Positions 1 to 6,929 of a stretch of DNA of 26,648 nt are shown piece by piece. Position 1 is the first letter of the stretch. The number at the start of each line of letters is the position of its first letter. The translations under genes and the position numbers were made by a program. This DNA comes from LGRD01 sp031378125 (GTDB taxonomy: Bacteria > Pseudomonadota > Gammaproteobacteria > Burkholderiales > Burkholderiaceae_C): NCBI GenBank assembly GCA_031378125.1, contig JANNDW010000009.1, forward strand, positions 1 through 26,648. The letters run 5' to 3'. The notes beneath the pieces are model-generated. The model did not search any database, was not told where the DNA came from, and saw only the letters and a program-made list of their open reading frames with translations.

Positions 1-1190
1 ACGCCGCGCTCCTTGTCGGCGTACCAGTCCTGCCAGTGGTCGTAGGCGTAGTGCTCGCCGTCGATCAGCACCACCTCGAGGATGTCGATGCCGTACTTCT
101 TGGCGAACACGAAGTCGCGCTCGTCGTGCGCCGGCACGCCCATCACCGCGCCGTCGCCATAGCCCATCAGCACGTAGTTGCCGACCCAGACGTCGACGGC
201 TTCGTGCGTCAGCGGGTGGGCCACTTGCAAGCCGGTGCGCAGGCCCACTTTTTCGCGCAGCGCGAGTTCGGCTTCAGTGGTGCCACCGGCCTTGCACTGT
301 TCGATGAAGGCGGCCAGTTCGGCGTTGCCGGCCGCCGCATGCGTGGCCAGCGGGTGCTCGGGCGCGACGGCGCAGAAGGTCACACCCATCAGGGTGTCGG
401 CGCGGGTCGTGAAGACCCACATCCGGCCGTCCTGGATCAGCGCGCCATCGGCACCGCGAATGTCGTGCGTGAAGGCGAATCGCACGCCCTCGCTCTTGCC
501 GATCCAGTGCTCCTGCATCAGCCGCACCCGCTCGGGCCAGCCGTGCAGGTAGCCGGGGCTGTGCGGGTCGGCCACGTTGGCCAGCAGTTCGTCGGCGTAT
601 TGCGTGATGGCCAGGTAGTAGCCTGGAATTTCGCGCCGCTGCACCGTGGCGCCGCTGCGCCAACCCTTGCCGTCGATCACCTGCTCGTTGGCCAGCACGG
701 TCTGGTCCACCGGGTCCCAGTTGACGACCTGGGTCTTCTTGTACGCGATGCCCTTTTCGAGCATCTTCAGGAATAACCACTGGTTCCATTTGTAGTAGCT
801 TGGGTCGCAGGTGGCCAGCTCGCGCGACCAGTCGTAAGCCAGGCCGAGCGGCTGCATCTGCGCCTTCATGTCGGCGATGTTGTCGCGCGTCCACTTTGCC
901 GGCGGCACGTTGTTGTCGATGGCGGCGTTTTCGGCCGGCAGGCCGAACGCGTCCCAACCCATCGGCATCAGCACGTTGAAGCCCTTCATGCGCAGGTAGC
1001 GCGCCAGCATGTCGTTGATGGTGTAGTTGCGCACATGGCCCATGTGCAGCTTGCCGCTGGGGTAGGGCAGCATCGAGCAGGCGTAGAACTTTGGCTTGGA
1101 GGCGTCCTCGGTCACGCGATAGGCGTCTGCCGCGCTCCAGGCGGCCTGCGCGGCGCGCTCGATCTCGGGGGGCTTGAAGTCTGGGGTCAT
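1..1190 (-). CDS. leuS: Leucyl-tRNA synthetase, N-terminal part (3' end beyond window)
   Basis: Class I aminoacyl-tRNA synthetase that charges tRNA-Leu in the cytoplasm. The frame is open from the ATG at 1190 to the window edge, giving the first 396 codons of a protein that is usually about 860-880 residues. The N-terminus reads MTPDFKPPEIERAAQ. The HIGH-type ATP-binding motif is HMGH at residues 49-52, within PYPSGKLHMGH. The connective editing domain is recognisable from TTRADTLMG and from GYGDGAVMGVPAHDERD, which is typical of bacterial LeuRS and includes its conserved Asp. The KMSKS loop and anticodon-binding region lie outside the window. The gene is last in the visible minus-strand run after exbD, but a perfect TATAAT just upstream suggests it also has its own promoter. 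The family call is close to certain. Confidence 0.97.
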   Translation of the reverse strand, partial: MTPDFKPPEIERAAQAAWSAADAYRVTEDASKPKFYACSMLPYPSGKLHMGHVRNYTINDMLARYLRMKGFNVLMPMGWDAFGLPAENAAIDNNVPPAKWTRDNIADMKAQMQPLGLAYDWSRELATCDPSYYKWNQWLFLKMLEKGIAYKKTQVVNWDPVDQTVLANEQVIDGKGWRSGATVQRREIPGYYLAITQYADELLANVADPHSPGYLHGWPERVRLMQEHWIGKSEGVRFAFTHDIRGADGALIQDGRMWVFTTRADTLMGVTFCAVAPEHPLATHAAAGNAELAAFIEQCKAGGTTEAELALREKVGLRTGLQVAHPLTHEAVDVWVGNYVLMGYGDGAVMGVPAHDERDFVFAKKYGIDILEVVLIDGEHYAYDHWQDWYADKERG

Positions 1191-1213
1191 GAGGAACTCG
1201 GGCTGTTCGCTCG

Positions 1214-1242
1214 ATTATAGAAACCGACTCCCCTGCGACCCG
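1214..1242 (-). promoter_or_regulatory. Candidate leuS promoter (perfect -10 TATAAT)
   Basis: On the minus strand the 81-bp gap between exbD and leuS contains TATAAT at 1219-1214, preceded by TTTC. This would start transcription near 1207 and leave a leader of about 17 bases before the leuS ATG. No good TTGACA-like -35 is visible 16-18 bp upstream, so the promoter may be weak or depend on an activator. Confidence 0.4.
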
Positions 1243-1271
1243 CGGCCGCAGGTGTGGGCGCGGGCGTGGGC

Positions 1272-1706
1272 TCAGGGCCTGGAGGCGCCCGGCTCGGCCA
1301 CGAAGCCAATGCGCGTCAGGCCGGCTTTTTGAACCATGCCGATCAGCTCGGCCACCCGCCCGTACGCCACGCTCTTGTCGGCCCGCAACTGCACTTCCAT
1401 CTGCGGGTTCTTGCGGGCGGCATCCGTCACGCGCGCCGTCAACGCGGCAAGGTCGAGCAGCTCTTCGCCGAAGAAGTAGCGCCCCTGCGGGTCCAGCGCC
1501 ACCGCAATGAACTGGGGTGCGTCGCTGGGCACGGCGGCGTCGGTCTTGGGCAGGTCGAGCTTCAAGCTGCTGGTCATCAGCGGCGCGGTGATCATGAAGA
1601 TGACCAGCAGCACCAGCATCACGTCGATCAGCGGCGTCATGTTGATCTCGCTCATCGGCTGTGGGCCGGCTGTGCGCTCCAGGCGTCCGAAGGCCATGTG
1701 GGTCAA
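1272..1706 (-). CDS. exbD: ExbD/TolR family biopolymer transport protein
   Basis: Predicted inner-membrane protein of the ExbD/TolR family (144 aa, normal for the family). It would work with an ExbB/TolQ-type channel to couple the proton gradient to TonB- or Tol-dependent outer-membrane processes. A short cytoplasmic N-terminus is followed by a single membrane helix at about residues 23-43, containing the motif MTPLIDVMLVLLVIF with the essential Asp at residue 28. The rest is a periplasmic domain with the usual QLRADKSVAYGRV segment near the C-terminus. The ATG at 1706 overlaps the exbB stop by four bases (ATGA), which fixes the start and implies translational coupling. No tonB, tolA, tolB or pal gene is nearby, so ExbD versus TolR cannot be settled from context. 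The dapB/leuS neighbourhood is one where Burkholderiales usually carry genes annotated exbBD. Confidence 0.88.
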   Translation of the reverse strand: MTHMAFGRLERTAGPQPMSEINMTPLIDVMLVLLVIFMITAPLMTSSLKLDLPKTDAAVPSDAPQFIAVALDPQGRYFFGEELLDLAALTARVTDAARKNPQMEVQLRADKSVAYGRVAELIGMVQKAGLTRIGFVAEPGASRP

Positions 1707-2377
1707 GGCGCCTTTTCGAGAGCGCTGTCGTCGACGTTGTCCATCAGCATCTCGCGCAGGTCATGCGCAAACCCTTCCAGTTCGGCTTCGCAGGCGCCCA
1801 CTTGCTTGCCGAAGATGTTGTAGCCCAGCACGGCGGGAAGGGCCACGGCCAGGCCCGCCGCGGTCATGATCAGCGCCTCGCCCACCGGGCCGGACACGCG
1901 CTCGATGCTGATGGTCCCGGCCGCCGAGATGCCGGCCAGTGCATGGTAGATGCCCCACACCGTGCCCAGCAGGCCAACGAACGGAGCCGTGCTGCCCACC
2001 GAGGCCAGCAGCACCTGGCCGAATTGCAACTGGGCCAGCACGCCGTGCAGCGCGTCGCGCAGGCGGCGCGTCAGCTGCGAATCGACGTGCCCCTTGGATT
2101 CGAGCGTGCCCGAGACCGGGTTGGCCACGGCCGCCACCAGCAGCGGCTGCAGTACGCGTTCGCGGTCGAAGATGCCCAAACGCTCGCGCCCTGAATCCAC
2201 GCTGGGTGCGGCCCAGAAGGCGGCGACCGCGCGTGCCATGTCGCCGCGAACCCGGCGCAGCAGCCAGGCCTTCCAGAAGATCACGACCCAGGCGCTGACC
2301 GACATCAACAACAGCAGCGCCGCCACGCCGCGCGTGACCGCATCCCCCTGGGACCAGAAGTGCTCGATGGCACTCAA
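1703..2377 (-). CDS. exbB: ExbB/TolQ/MotA family proton channel protein
   Basis: Predicted 224-residue inner-membrane subunit of an ExbB-ExbD proton channel. There are three hydrophobic helices at about residues 17-37, 121-145 and 165-188, which is the ExbB/TolQ topology. The conserved family core is present: GSTAPFVGLLGTVWGIYHAL, then EALIMTAAGLAVALPAVLGYN. The frame stays open upstream to an ATG at 2500, but those 41 extra residues are Arg/Gly/Pro-rich and unlike the family. I place the start at a TTG (2377), which gives the family-like N-terminus MSAIEHFWSQGD and has a GAGGGG ribosome-binding site about 7 bases upstream. The 3' end overlaps exbD by four bases. A 132-bp gap separates the gene from dapB, so an internal promoter is possible. 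Confidence 0.88.
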   Translation of the reverse strand: MSAIEHFWSQGDAVTRGVAALLLLMSVSAWVVIFWKAWLLRRVRGDMARAVAAFWAAPSVDSGRERLGIFDRERVLQPLLVAAVANPVSGTLESKGHVDSQLTRRLRDALHGVLAQLQFGQVLLASVGSTAPFVGLLGTVWGIYHALAGISAAGTISIERVSGPVGEALIMTAAGLAVALPAVLGYNIFGKQVGACEAELEGFAHDLREMLMDNVDDSALEKAP

Positions 2378-2390
2378 TGGCGCCCCTCGT

Positions 2391-2406
2391 CGAATGAGTC
2401 CATTCG
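2391..2406. repeat. Small dyad just upstream of the exbB start
   Basis: The sequence CGAATG-AGTC-CATTCG is a perfect 6-bp inverted repeat around a 4-bp centre. It lies about 14-29 bp upstream of the proposed TTG start, next to the ribosome-binding site. It could be a small RNA hairpin affecting exbB translation, or a protein-binding half-site pair. It does not resemble a Fur box. The function is unknown. Confidence 0.3.
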
Positions 2407-2509
2407 CCGATCCCCCAAGGTGATGCGGGCCGGCTTGGGAGCGGCCCGGCGCTCGGCCCGCGGGGAAGAGGTTGACGCCGAATTTCTCATGCCTGCACAA
2501 CTGGCACAG

Positions 2510-3340
2510 TCAGTGCAGACCGAGCACGTCGTTCATGTCGAACAGGCCGTTGTTCTTGTCGGCCAGAAAGCGCGCTGCGCGCAACGCGCCCTGGGCGAAT
2601 GTGGTGCGACTGCCGGCCCTGTGGGTGATCTCGATGCGCTCGCCGGTGCCGGCAAACAGCACGGTGTGGTCGCCGACGATGTCGCCGCCGCGCACGGTGG
2701 CGAATCCGATCGAGGACGGATCGCGCTCGCCCGTCACGCCCTGGCGCGCATAGACGGCGCAGTCTTTCAGCTCGCGCCCCAGCGCCGCGGCAACCACCTC
2801 GCCGAGCTGCAGCGCGGTGCCACTTGGTGCATCGACCTTGTGGCGATGGTGCGCCTCGATGATTTCGATGTCATAACCCTGGCTCAAGGCGCGCGCCGCC
2901 ACGTCGAGCAGCTTGAGCACCACGTTGACGCCGACGCTCATGTTCGGCGCCAGCAGCACCGCGACGTGCTGCGCGTGCGCGGCGATCTGGGCCTTCTGTG
3001 GCGGGCTGAAACCGGTCGTCCCAATCACCGCCTTGACAGCCCGTTCGCGGCACATCCGCAAGTGCGCCAGCGTGCCTTCCGGGCGGGTGAAATCGATCAA
3101 CACCTGCGCGTTGGCCAGGCCGGCAGGCAGGTCCGCGGTGACGAGCACGCCGCTGCTGATGCCGAGAAACGCCGTTGCGTCGTGGCCGATGGCGGGGCTG
3201 TTTGCCACCTCCAGCGCACCGGAAAGAACCAGGTCGCTTGCGCCCGCCACGGCTTCGATCAGCATGCGGCCCATCCGGCCGGAAGCGCCCGCTATCGCGA
3301 CGCGCAGCGAGTGGGGTGCGCTCGGCAAGCTCAGGCTCAT
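2510..3340 (-). CDS. dapB: 4-hydroxy-tetrahydrodipicolinate reductase
   Basis: Reduces 4-hydroxy-tetrahydrodipicolinate with NAD(P)H in the diaminopimelate/lysine pathway, supplying lysine and the peptidoglycan cross-link residue. The protein is 276 aa, usual for DapB. The N-terminal Rossmann fold shows VAIAGASGRMGR with the dinucleotide-binding glycines at residues 18-24. The C-terminal substrate-binding domain contains the diagnostic EAHHRHKVDAPSGTA stretch, with the catalytic His pair and Lys. Near the C-terminus, GDHTVLFAGTGERIEITHRA is also DapB-typical. The ATG at 3340 shares one base with the bamE stop (TGATG), so the two genes are translationally coupled. Identification is secure. Confidence 0.97.
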   Translation of the reverse strand: MSLSLPSAPHSLRVAIAGASGRMGRMLIEAVAGASDLVLSGALEVANSPAIGHDATAFLGISSGVLVTADLPAGLANAQVLIDFTRPEGTLAHLRMCRERAVKAVIGTTGFSPPQKAQIAAHAQHVAVLLAPNMSVGVNVVLKLLDVAARALSQGYDIEIIEAHHRHKVDAPSGTALQLGEVVAAALGRELKDCAVYARQGVTGERDPSSIGFATVRGGDIVGDHTVLFAGTGERIEITHRAGSRTTFAQGALRAARFLADKNNGLFDMNDVLGLH

Positions 3341-3882
3341 CAGCGCGACTCGAGCGGCGGGTAGGTGCGCGCAGGCGACGCGGGTTCAGCGTCTGTCGGG
3401 GTGGCCGCCGCGGCCTTGGGCGGCACCGGCAAAGCCTTGATCTGCTCATCGGTCAGCGCCAGCGGCGGCGCGTTGCGCGCGGTCTTGAAGGTGTCGATGG
3501 AGGCGACAAAATCGCGCTCTGCGGGCAGGTCGTCGGCGCCTTCCATCTTGCGCAGCACCTCGCCGTCGAACAGCACCACGACCCGTCGCAACTGCGGCTC
3601 GGTGCCCTGGCGGCGAATCGAGAACACGTAGTCCCAGCGGTCGTTGTGAAAGGCGTCGGTGAGCAACGGCGAGCCGAGGAAATCGCGCACCTGGGCGCGG
3701 CTCAGGCCGGGACGCACCAGTGCGGCCTGCTCTCTGGTGATGACGTTGCCCTGCACCACCTCCAGCCGGTAGGGGGTGATCACGCCTAGAAAGTTGTCTG
3801 ATGTCTGCAGCGACTGGCAAGCTCCCAGCGCCAATCCGCCCAGCAGCGGCGCGCACAGGAGTGTCATGGAGTGAAAACGCAT
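3340..3882 (-). CDS. bamE: Outer membrane protein assembly factor BamE (SmpA/OmlA family lipoprotein)
   Basis: Lipoprotein subunit of the BAM complex, which inserts beta-barrel proteins into the outer membrane. The N-terminus is a lipoprotein signal peptide ending in LALGAC, with the lipidated Cys at residue 22. The SmpA/OmlA domain follows, including the segments YRLEVVQGN, NVITREQAALVRPGLSRAQVR, LGSPLLTDAFHNDRWDYVF and the Arg-rich strand near residue 90. At 180 aa it is longer than E. coli BamE (about 113 aa). The extra part is a C-terminal Pro/Ala-rich tail from about residue 145, as is common in betaproteobacteria. It heads the minus-strand run into dapB and is divergent from fur across 98 bp. 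The next Met (residue 6) is a possible alternative start. Confidence 0.94.
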   Translation of the reverse strand: MRFHSMTLLCAPLLGGLALGACQSLQTSDNFLGVITPYRLEVVQGNVITREQAALVRPGLSRAQVRDFLGSPLLTDAFHNDRWDYVFSIRRQGTEPQLRRVVVLFDGEVLRKMEGADDLPAERDFVASIDTFKTARNAPPLALTDEQIKALPVPPKAAAATPTDAEPASPARTYPPLESR

Positions 3883-3980
3883 GGGGTGGGATGGGTTCGC
3901 CGTTGAGGCGAGCCGGGCTCGATATGATGGGCGGATTCTAGCGGCTGGGGTTTGCCCGGCCGCGCCGCTGGATTGCCACC
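3883..3980. promoter_or_regulatory. Divergent bamE/fur promoter region
   Basis: This 98-bp spacer must carry promoters for both bamE (minus) and fur (plus). For fur the best -10 is TATGAT at 3923-3928. The only TTG-type hexamer upstream (TTGAGG, 3903-3908) is just 14 bp away, so the -35 is uncertain. On the minus strand, TAGAAT at 3940-3935 could be a -10 for bamE, again without a clear -35. I see no 19-bp Fur-box-like palindrome, so fur autoregulation is not evident here. Confidence 0.3.
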
Positions 3981-4409
3981 ATGAAGCACGCCGACGAACT
4001 GAAGAACAGCGGGCTCAAGGCCACGCTGCCGCGCATCAAGGTGCTGGAGATTTTCCAGAAGACAGCGCAGCGCCACATGAGCGCCGAAGACGTCTACAAG
4101 ATGCTGCTGGCCGATGGTGCCGATGTCGGCCTGGCTACCGTCTACCGGGTGCTGATGCAGTTTGAACAGGCCGGCATCCTGTCGCGCAACCATTTCGAGG
4201 CCGGCAAGGCGGTGTTCGAGCTCAACGAGGGCAAGCACCATGACCACCTGGTGTGCCTGGACTGCGGGCGTGTCGAGGAGTTCTTCGACGCCGAGATCGA
4301 AAAGCGCCAGCGCAGTGTTGCCCATTCACGCGGTTTCGAGTTGCAGGACCACTCTCTCGCACTGTACGCGGCGTGCACCAAGAAGAACTGCGAGTTCAAG
4401 ACCAAGTAG
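3981..4409 (+). CDS. fur: Ferric uptake regulator Fur
   Basis: Iron-responsive DNA-binding repressor, a homodimer that binds Fe2+ and controls iron uptake and oxidative-stress genes. The protein is 142 aa, standard for Fur. The N-terminal winged helix carries LKATLPRIKVLEIF, the HMSAEDVY segment and recognition helix LATVYRVLMQFEQAGIL. The C-terminal dimerisation domain has the His/Cys metal-site motif KHHDHLVCLDCGRVEEF and a terminal Cys pair (CTKKNC). It is divergent from bamE, a Fur-family/bamE pairing common in Burkholderiales. The ATG at 3981 gives the family-typical MKHADELKNSGLKAT. The nearest purine-rich stretch (GGA) is about 8 bases upstream, so the ribosome-binding site is weak. 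It converges on hprK with a strong hairpin between. Confidence 0.97.
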   Translation: MKHADELKNSGLKATLPRIKVLEIFQKTAQRHMSAEDVYKMLLADGADVGLATVYRVLMQFEQAGILSRNHFEAGKAVFELNEGKHHDHLVCLDCGRVEEFFDAEIEKRQRSVAHSRGFELQDHSLALYAACTKKNCEFKTK

Positions 4410-4545
4410 GGCCCCCCAGTCGCTGCGCTCCTGCCCCAGGGGCCACGAGGGGCCCCTTCGTGGCCCTTGGGCGCCAACTCTACGCCCGGGAGACCCGTGC
4501 GTGAGTTGTGGCTTGGCGGAGCGTCGCCATGCTTGCCCTCTGGGC
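4410..4545. repeat. Intergenic repeat-like element between fur and hprK
   Basis: This convergent spacer is made of GC-rich segments of the form 'CCCCCAGTCGCTGCGCTCCTGCCCC', followed by a long hairpin and then a GGCTTGGCGGAGCG...CCATGCTTGCCC segment. From memory, similar blocks are scattered between genes in Comamonadaceae genomes. Within the window the region around 6138-6183 has a related layout. It probably acts as a transcription or mRNA 3'-end boundary. Its copy number elsewhere cannot be judged from one window. Confidence 0.45.
4435..4471. terminator. Strong hairpin between convergent fur and hprK
   Basis: A 14-bp stem (4435-4448 pairing with 4458-4471, one G-T wobble) encloses the loop GGGGCCCCT, which is itself palindromic. 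It lies 25 bases after the fur stop and 74 bases beyond the hprK stop. No T-run follows on either strand, so it may block readthrough or protect 3' ends rather than act as a classic intrinsic terminator. Confidence 0.55.
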
Positions 4546-5499
4546 TCAGTTTTCCGGCTTCAGCATCGCCTTCTGGTGCCGCTCGATGAACTCCTGGTAG
4601 GTGTCGATGCCGCGCAATTGCAAAATCGTGTTGCGCACCGCCGCTTCCACCAGCACGGCCAGGTTGCGGCCGGCATCCACGGCAATGACCACCAGGCGCA
4701 CCGGCACATCGAGGATTTCCTCGTTCAGCGGCTCGTAGGGCAGGCGCTCGAACTCGCGTTCCAGCGTCTCCTTGCGCACCAGGTGCACGATCAGCTTCAG
4801 GCGCATCTTGCGGCGCACCGCGGTCTCGCCGAAAATCGCCTTGATATCGAGCAGCCCGATGCCGCGCACTTCCAGCAGGTTCTGCAGCAGCTGCGGGCAG
4901 CGGCCCTCCAGCGCCACCTGCGAAACCCGGTAGATGTCGACCGCGTCGTCGGCCACGAGGCCGTGGCCACGCGAGATCAACTCCAGCCCGAGTTCACTCT
5001 TGCCCAGGCCCGATTCACCCGTCAGCAGCACGCCCAGGCCCAAAATGTCCATGAAGACGCCATGGCGCGTGGTGCGTTCGGCGAAGTGGTTGCCGAGGTA
5101 GCCGCGCACCACGTCGATCACGTGGCCGGCCGACTCGCCGGTGGCAAACAGCGGAATGTCGGCGCGGTCGCACAAAGCGACCAGGCTTTCGGGCGGAACC
5201 TGCCCGTCGGCCACGATCAGCACCGGTGGCTCCAGCGCGACGATGCGCGCGATGCGACGTTGCGCCACCTCGGGCGCGCATTCGCTGAAATAGGCCACTT
5301 CCCTGCGCCCCACGATCTGCACGCGGTAGGGGTGGATGTAGTTGAGGTAGCCCACCAGGTCCGCCGTCGACTGGGCGCTGCGCACGGCCGACTCGTCGAA
5401 GTGCCGCTCTGGGTGGGCGTGCCCGGCGATCCATTGCCACTGCAGCGCGGCACGGTGTTCTTCGAACAGCGCCTCGGCGCTGATGACGGCGGGTTTCAA
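4546..5499 (-). CDS. hprK: HPr kinase/phosphorylase
   Basis: Bifunctional enzyme that phosphorylates, and phosphorolytically dephosphorylates, the regulatory Ser of HPr-type phosphocarriers. In proteobacteria it is thought to modulate the nitrogen PTS. It is 317 aa, near the usual 310-320. The N-terminal domain (about 1-130) is followed by the catalytic P-loop domain. The Walker A motif GESGLGKS is at residues 161-168, then SRGHGLVADDAV (about 176-187), and the HPrK/P family signature LLEVRGIGLLDI is at 208-219. It follows ptsN by 33 bp on the same strand, so the two are probably co-transcribed. No HPr or EI gene is in the window. Identification is secure; the balance of kinase and phosphorylase activity in this organism is unknown. 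Confidence 0.96.
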   Translation of the reverse strand: MKPAVISAEALFEEHRAALQWQWIAGHAHPERHFDESAVRSAQSTADLVGYLNYIHPYRVQIVGRREVAYFSECAPEVAQRRIARIVALEPPVLIVADGQVPPESLVALCDRADIPLFATGESAGHVIDVVRGYLGNHFAERTTRHGVFMDILGLGVLLTGESGLGKSELGLELISRGHGLVADDAVDIYRVSQVALEGRCPQLLQNLLEVRGIGLLDIKAIFGETAVRRKMRLKLIVHLVRKETLEREFERLPYEPLNEEILDVPVRLVVIAVDAGRNLAVLVEAAVRNTILQLRGIDTYQEFIERHQKAMLKPEN

Positions 5500-5532
5500 G
5501 AGGTGGGCGCTGTTCGGGGCGTATTCAAGCCG

Positions 5533-6009
5533 TCACGCGGCCGACTTCAGCGGAACCCAGTTGTGGATGAGTTCGTGAACCTCGGTCGCGTTGCCCTGCA
5601 CTTTTAGGCGGTCACGCATTTCGCGGTCGGAAAGCATCTCGGCGATCTCGGACAGGATTTCAAGGTGCCGTTGGGTGGCGACTTCGGGCACCAGCAGGAA
5701 AATCAGCAGGCTCACCGCTTCTTCATCCGGTGCGTCAAAGCCGATCGGTTGGCGCAGCCGCAGAACCGCCGCGAGCGGATTCTTCAGACCCTTGATCCGC
5801 CCATGCGGAATCGCCACGCCATGGCCGAGGCCGGTGGAGCCCAGCCGTTCGCGCGCGAACAGGTTGTCGGTGACGGTGGCGCGCGCGATGGCGTGCTGGT
5901 TTTCGAACAACAGCCCGGCGTGCTCGAAAGCGCGCTTCTTGCTGGTGGCGTCCACGTCCACCAACACATTGGTGGCGGGCAGGATGGCGGCGAGGCGGTT
6001 CATCGGCAT
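5533..6009 (-). CDS. ptsN: PTS IIA-like nitrogen regulatory protein PtsN (EIIA-Ntr)
   Basis: Terminal phosphoacceptor of the nitrogen phosphotransferase system. Its phosphorylation state regulates K+ transport, nitrogen/carbon balance and stress responses rather than sugar uptake. The protein is 158 aa, a single EIIA type-2 domain. The active-site segment GLGHGVAIPHGRI holds the phosphorylatable His at residue 69 and the assisting His at 63. RATVTDNLFARERLGSTG upstream and LEILSEIAEMLSD downstream are typical. The start could be the ATG at 6009 or the Met two codons later (6003), and neither has a strong ribosome-binding site. It sits between hpf (299 bp upstream) and hprK, a conserved order in Burkholderiales and other proteobacteria. 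A candidate promoter lies at 6072-6102. Confidence 0.95.
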   Translation of the reverse strand: MPMNRLAAILPATNVLVDVDATSKKRAFEHAGLLFENQHAIARATVTDNLFARERLGSTGLGHGVAIPHGRIKGLKNPLAAVLRLRQPIGFDAPDEEAVSLLIFLLVPEVATQRHLEILSEIAEMLSDREMRDRLKVQGNATEVHELIHNWVPLKSAA

Positions 6010-6071
6010 GGCGCGTTGGAGGCTCAGGCGGGGTGCCTGACCGACCCATCACGGAAATGACACATTCCAGA

Positions 6072-6102
6072 ATTATGAAGCGCGCACCCCGAGACTGGGC
6101 AA
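6072..6102 (-). promoter_or_regulatory. Candidate ptsN promoter
   Basis: On the minus strand CATAAT at 6077-6072 is a good -10. TTGCCC at 6102-6097 is a possible -35, but the spacer is 19 bp, longer than optimal. Transcription would start near 6065, about 56 bases before the ptsN ATG. Confidence 0.3.
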
Positions 6103-6137
6103 GTCAGATTTGCGTGTACAGCCTGATTCTGCACAGG

Positions 6138-6183
6138 GTTGCTGCGTCGCAGCAACGCTTGTGTCCCCCTCGACCAAGGGGGG
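6138..6183. repeat. Palindrome plus GC-hairpin element
   Basis: GTTGCTGCG-T-CGCAGCAAC (6138-6156) is a perfect 9-bp inverted repeat with a single central base. It is followed nine bases later by a CCCCCT...AGGGGG hairpin (6165-6170 with 6177-6182) and then GTTTTCC. The paired-hairpin layout resembles short intergenic repeats common in Comamonadaceae and the element at 4410-4545. Read on the plus strand, the second hairpin plus T-stretch could terminate transcription. Confidence 0.4.
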
Positions 6184-6266
6184 TTTTCCATTCCGTGAAA
6201 AAACGCCCTGATGGGTTGTTCCCGCAGCCGCTTGGACGGGCGCTGTGCAAGCGCACGCAGCGCCAA

Positions 6267-6296
6267 AACAAAAGCGGCCCGCAAGCCGCTTTTGTT
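6267..6296 (-). terminator. Rho-independent terminator after hpf
   Basis: A perfect 12-bp stem, AACAAAAGCGGC (6267-6278) with GCCGCTTTTGTT (6285-6296), has a 6-base loop and starts 12 bases after the hpf stop codon. On the minus strand the stem ends in TTTTGTTTTGG, a proper T-tract. The stem is AT-rich at its base on both sides, so it could work in both directions. It is the clearest terminator in the window. Confidence 0.85.
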
Positions 6297-6308
6297 GAAT
6301 GGCGGGGT

Positions 6309-6650
6309 TCAGAGCGCTGCGCTGTCCAATCGCTTGGCCGACGCGTGGTGATGGTCCTGAACCTTGTCCTTGTATCGGCACACTTGGCGGTCGAGCTTGT
6401 CCATCAACTGGTCGATCGCGGCGTAAAGGTCTTCACCGGTCTGCTCGACGAAGATGTCCTTGCCCTTCACATGCACGGTCACTTCGGCCTTTTGCCTTCG
6501 TTCCTTTTCCTTCAGCTTCTCCACCGACAACAACACAGTGATATCTACAACCTGATCAAAATGGCGTGTGACGCGTTCCAATTTAGTAAGCACATACTCT
6601 CTGAGAGCTGGCGTCACTTCGAGGTGGTGGCCGCTGATCGTCAAGTTCAT
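6309..6650 (-). CDS. hpf: Ribosome hibernation promoting factor (HPF/YfiA, sigma-54 modulation family)
   Basis: Small protein that binds the 30S decoding region in starved cells and helps ribosomes dimerise or stay inactive. The reading frame is open upstream to 6887, but the family-typical start is the ATG at 6650. It has an ideal AAGGAG five bases upstream and gives MNLTISGHHLEVTPALREYV. The resulting protein is 113 aa, short-HPF/YfiA length. The family segment KEKERRQKAEVTVHVKGKDI is followed by EDLYAAIDQLMDKLDRQV and a basic YKDKVQDHHH tail. It is upstream of ptsN-hprK. rpoN, which precedes hpf in many proteobacteria, is not adjacent; corA is there instead. A sigma-70 type promoter lies at 6715-6743. 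Confidence 0.95.
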   Translation of the reverse strand: MNLTISGHHLEVTPALREYVLTKLERVTRHFDQVVDITVLLSVEKLKEKERRQKAEVTVHVKGKDIFVEQTGEDLYAAIDQLMDKLDRQVCRYKDKVQDHHHASAKRLDSAAL

Positions 6651-6714
6651 GAAGACTCCTTTCGCAGGGGGTGGGGAAGGCGGAGAAGCGCTTTTGCCGG
6701 TGTCGGCCCGGATC

Positions 6715-6743
6715 AGTGTGCGCCTGTTCAGCGGGTCTGACAA
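6715..6743 (-). promoter_or_regulatory. hpf promoter (sigma-70 type)
   Basis: On the minus strand TTGTCA (6743-6738, five of six to consensus) is followed after exactly 17 bp by CACACT (6720-6715), which keeps the key A and T of a -10. Transcription would begin near 6708, leaving a leader of about 58 bases with AAGGAG before the ATG. Confidence 0.5.
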
Positions 6744-6929
6744 GCCGTTGATCGGTGACAAATCACGGCGCAAATTCGGCCCGATACGGCAGCGCCCGTC
6801 ACGAGGCGGAGTCGGGCTGGAAACGCGCCTGACGATGCAATAATTCGACCTTCGCCGTTTCGAAAGATGTTCTTGGACAGCCCGCATCCTCGGTGAGCGT
6901 CCACTCCAGCGCCTGCCGGCTGCTCCCTT

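Larger units (their letters stand above)
6010..6308. other. Non-coding spacer between hpf and ptsN
   Basis: A 299-bp gap without a credible gene. From right to left on the minus strand it holds the hpf terminator (6267-6296), a CCCCCT/AGGGGG hairpin (6165-6182), a 9-bp near-palindrome (6138-6156) and then a candidate ptsN promoter with -10 CATAAT (6077-6072). The arrangement suggests ptsN-hprK are mainly transcribed from their own promoter rather than by readthrough from hpf. Confidence 0.5.

Noticed and set aside
36..776. 246-codon plus-strand frame opposite leuS
   Set aside because: The minus strand here encodes clear LeuRS sequence with catalytic and editing motifs; the plus frame is its shadow.
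3883..3980. Fur box in the fur/bamE spacer
   Set aside because: No 19-bp GATAATGATAATCATTATC-like palindrome could be found.
4162..5607. 481-codon plus-strand frame over fur end and hprK
   Set aside because: It overlaps two confidently identified genes and reads as His/Gln/Arg-rich nonsense.
6651..6887. 79-residue N-terminal extension of hpf
   Set aside because: The downstream ATG has a perfect AAGGAG and family-typical start; the extension covers the promoter and is Arg/Pro/Ser-rich.
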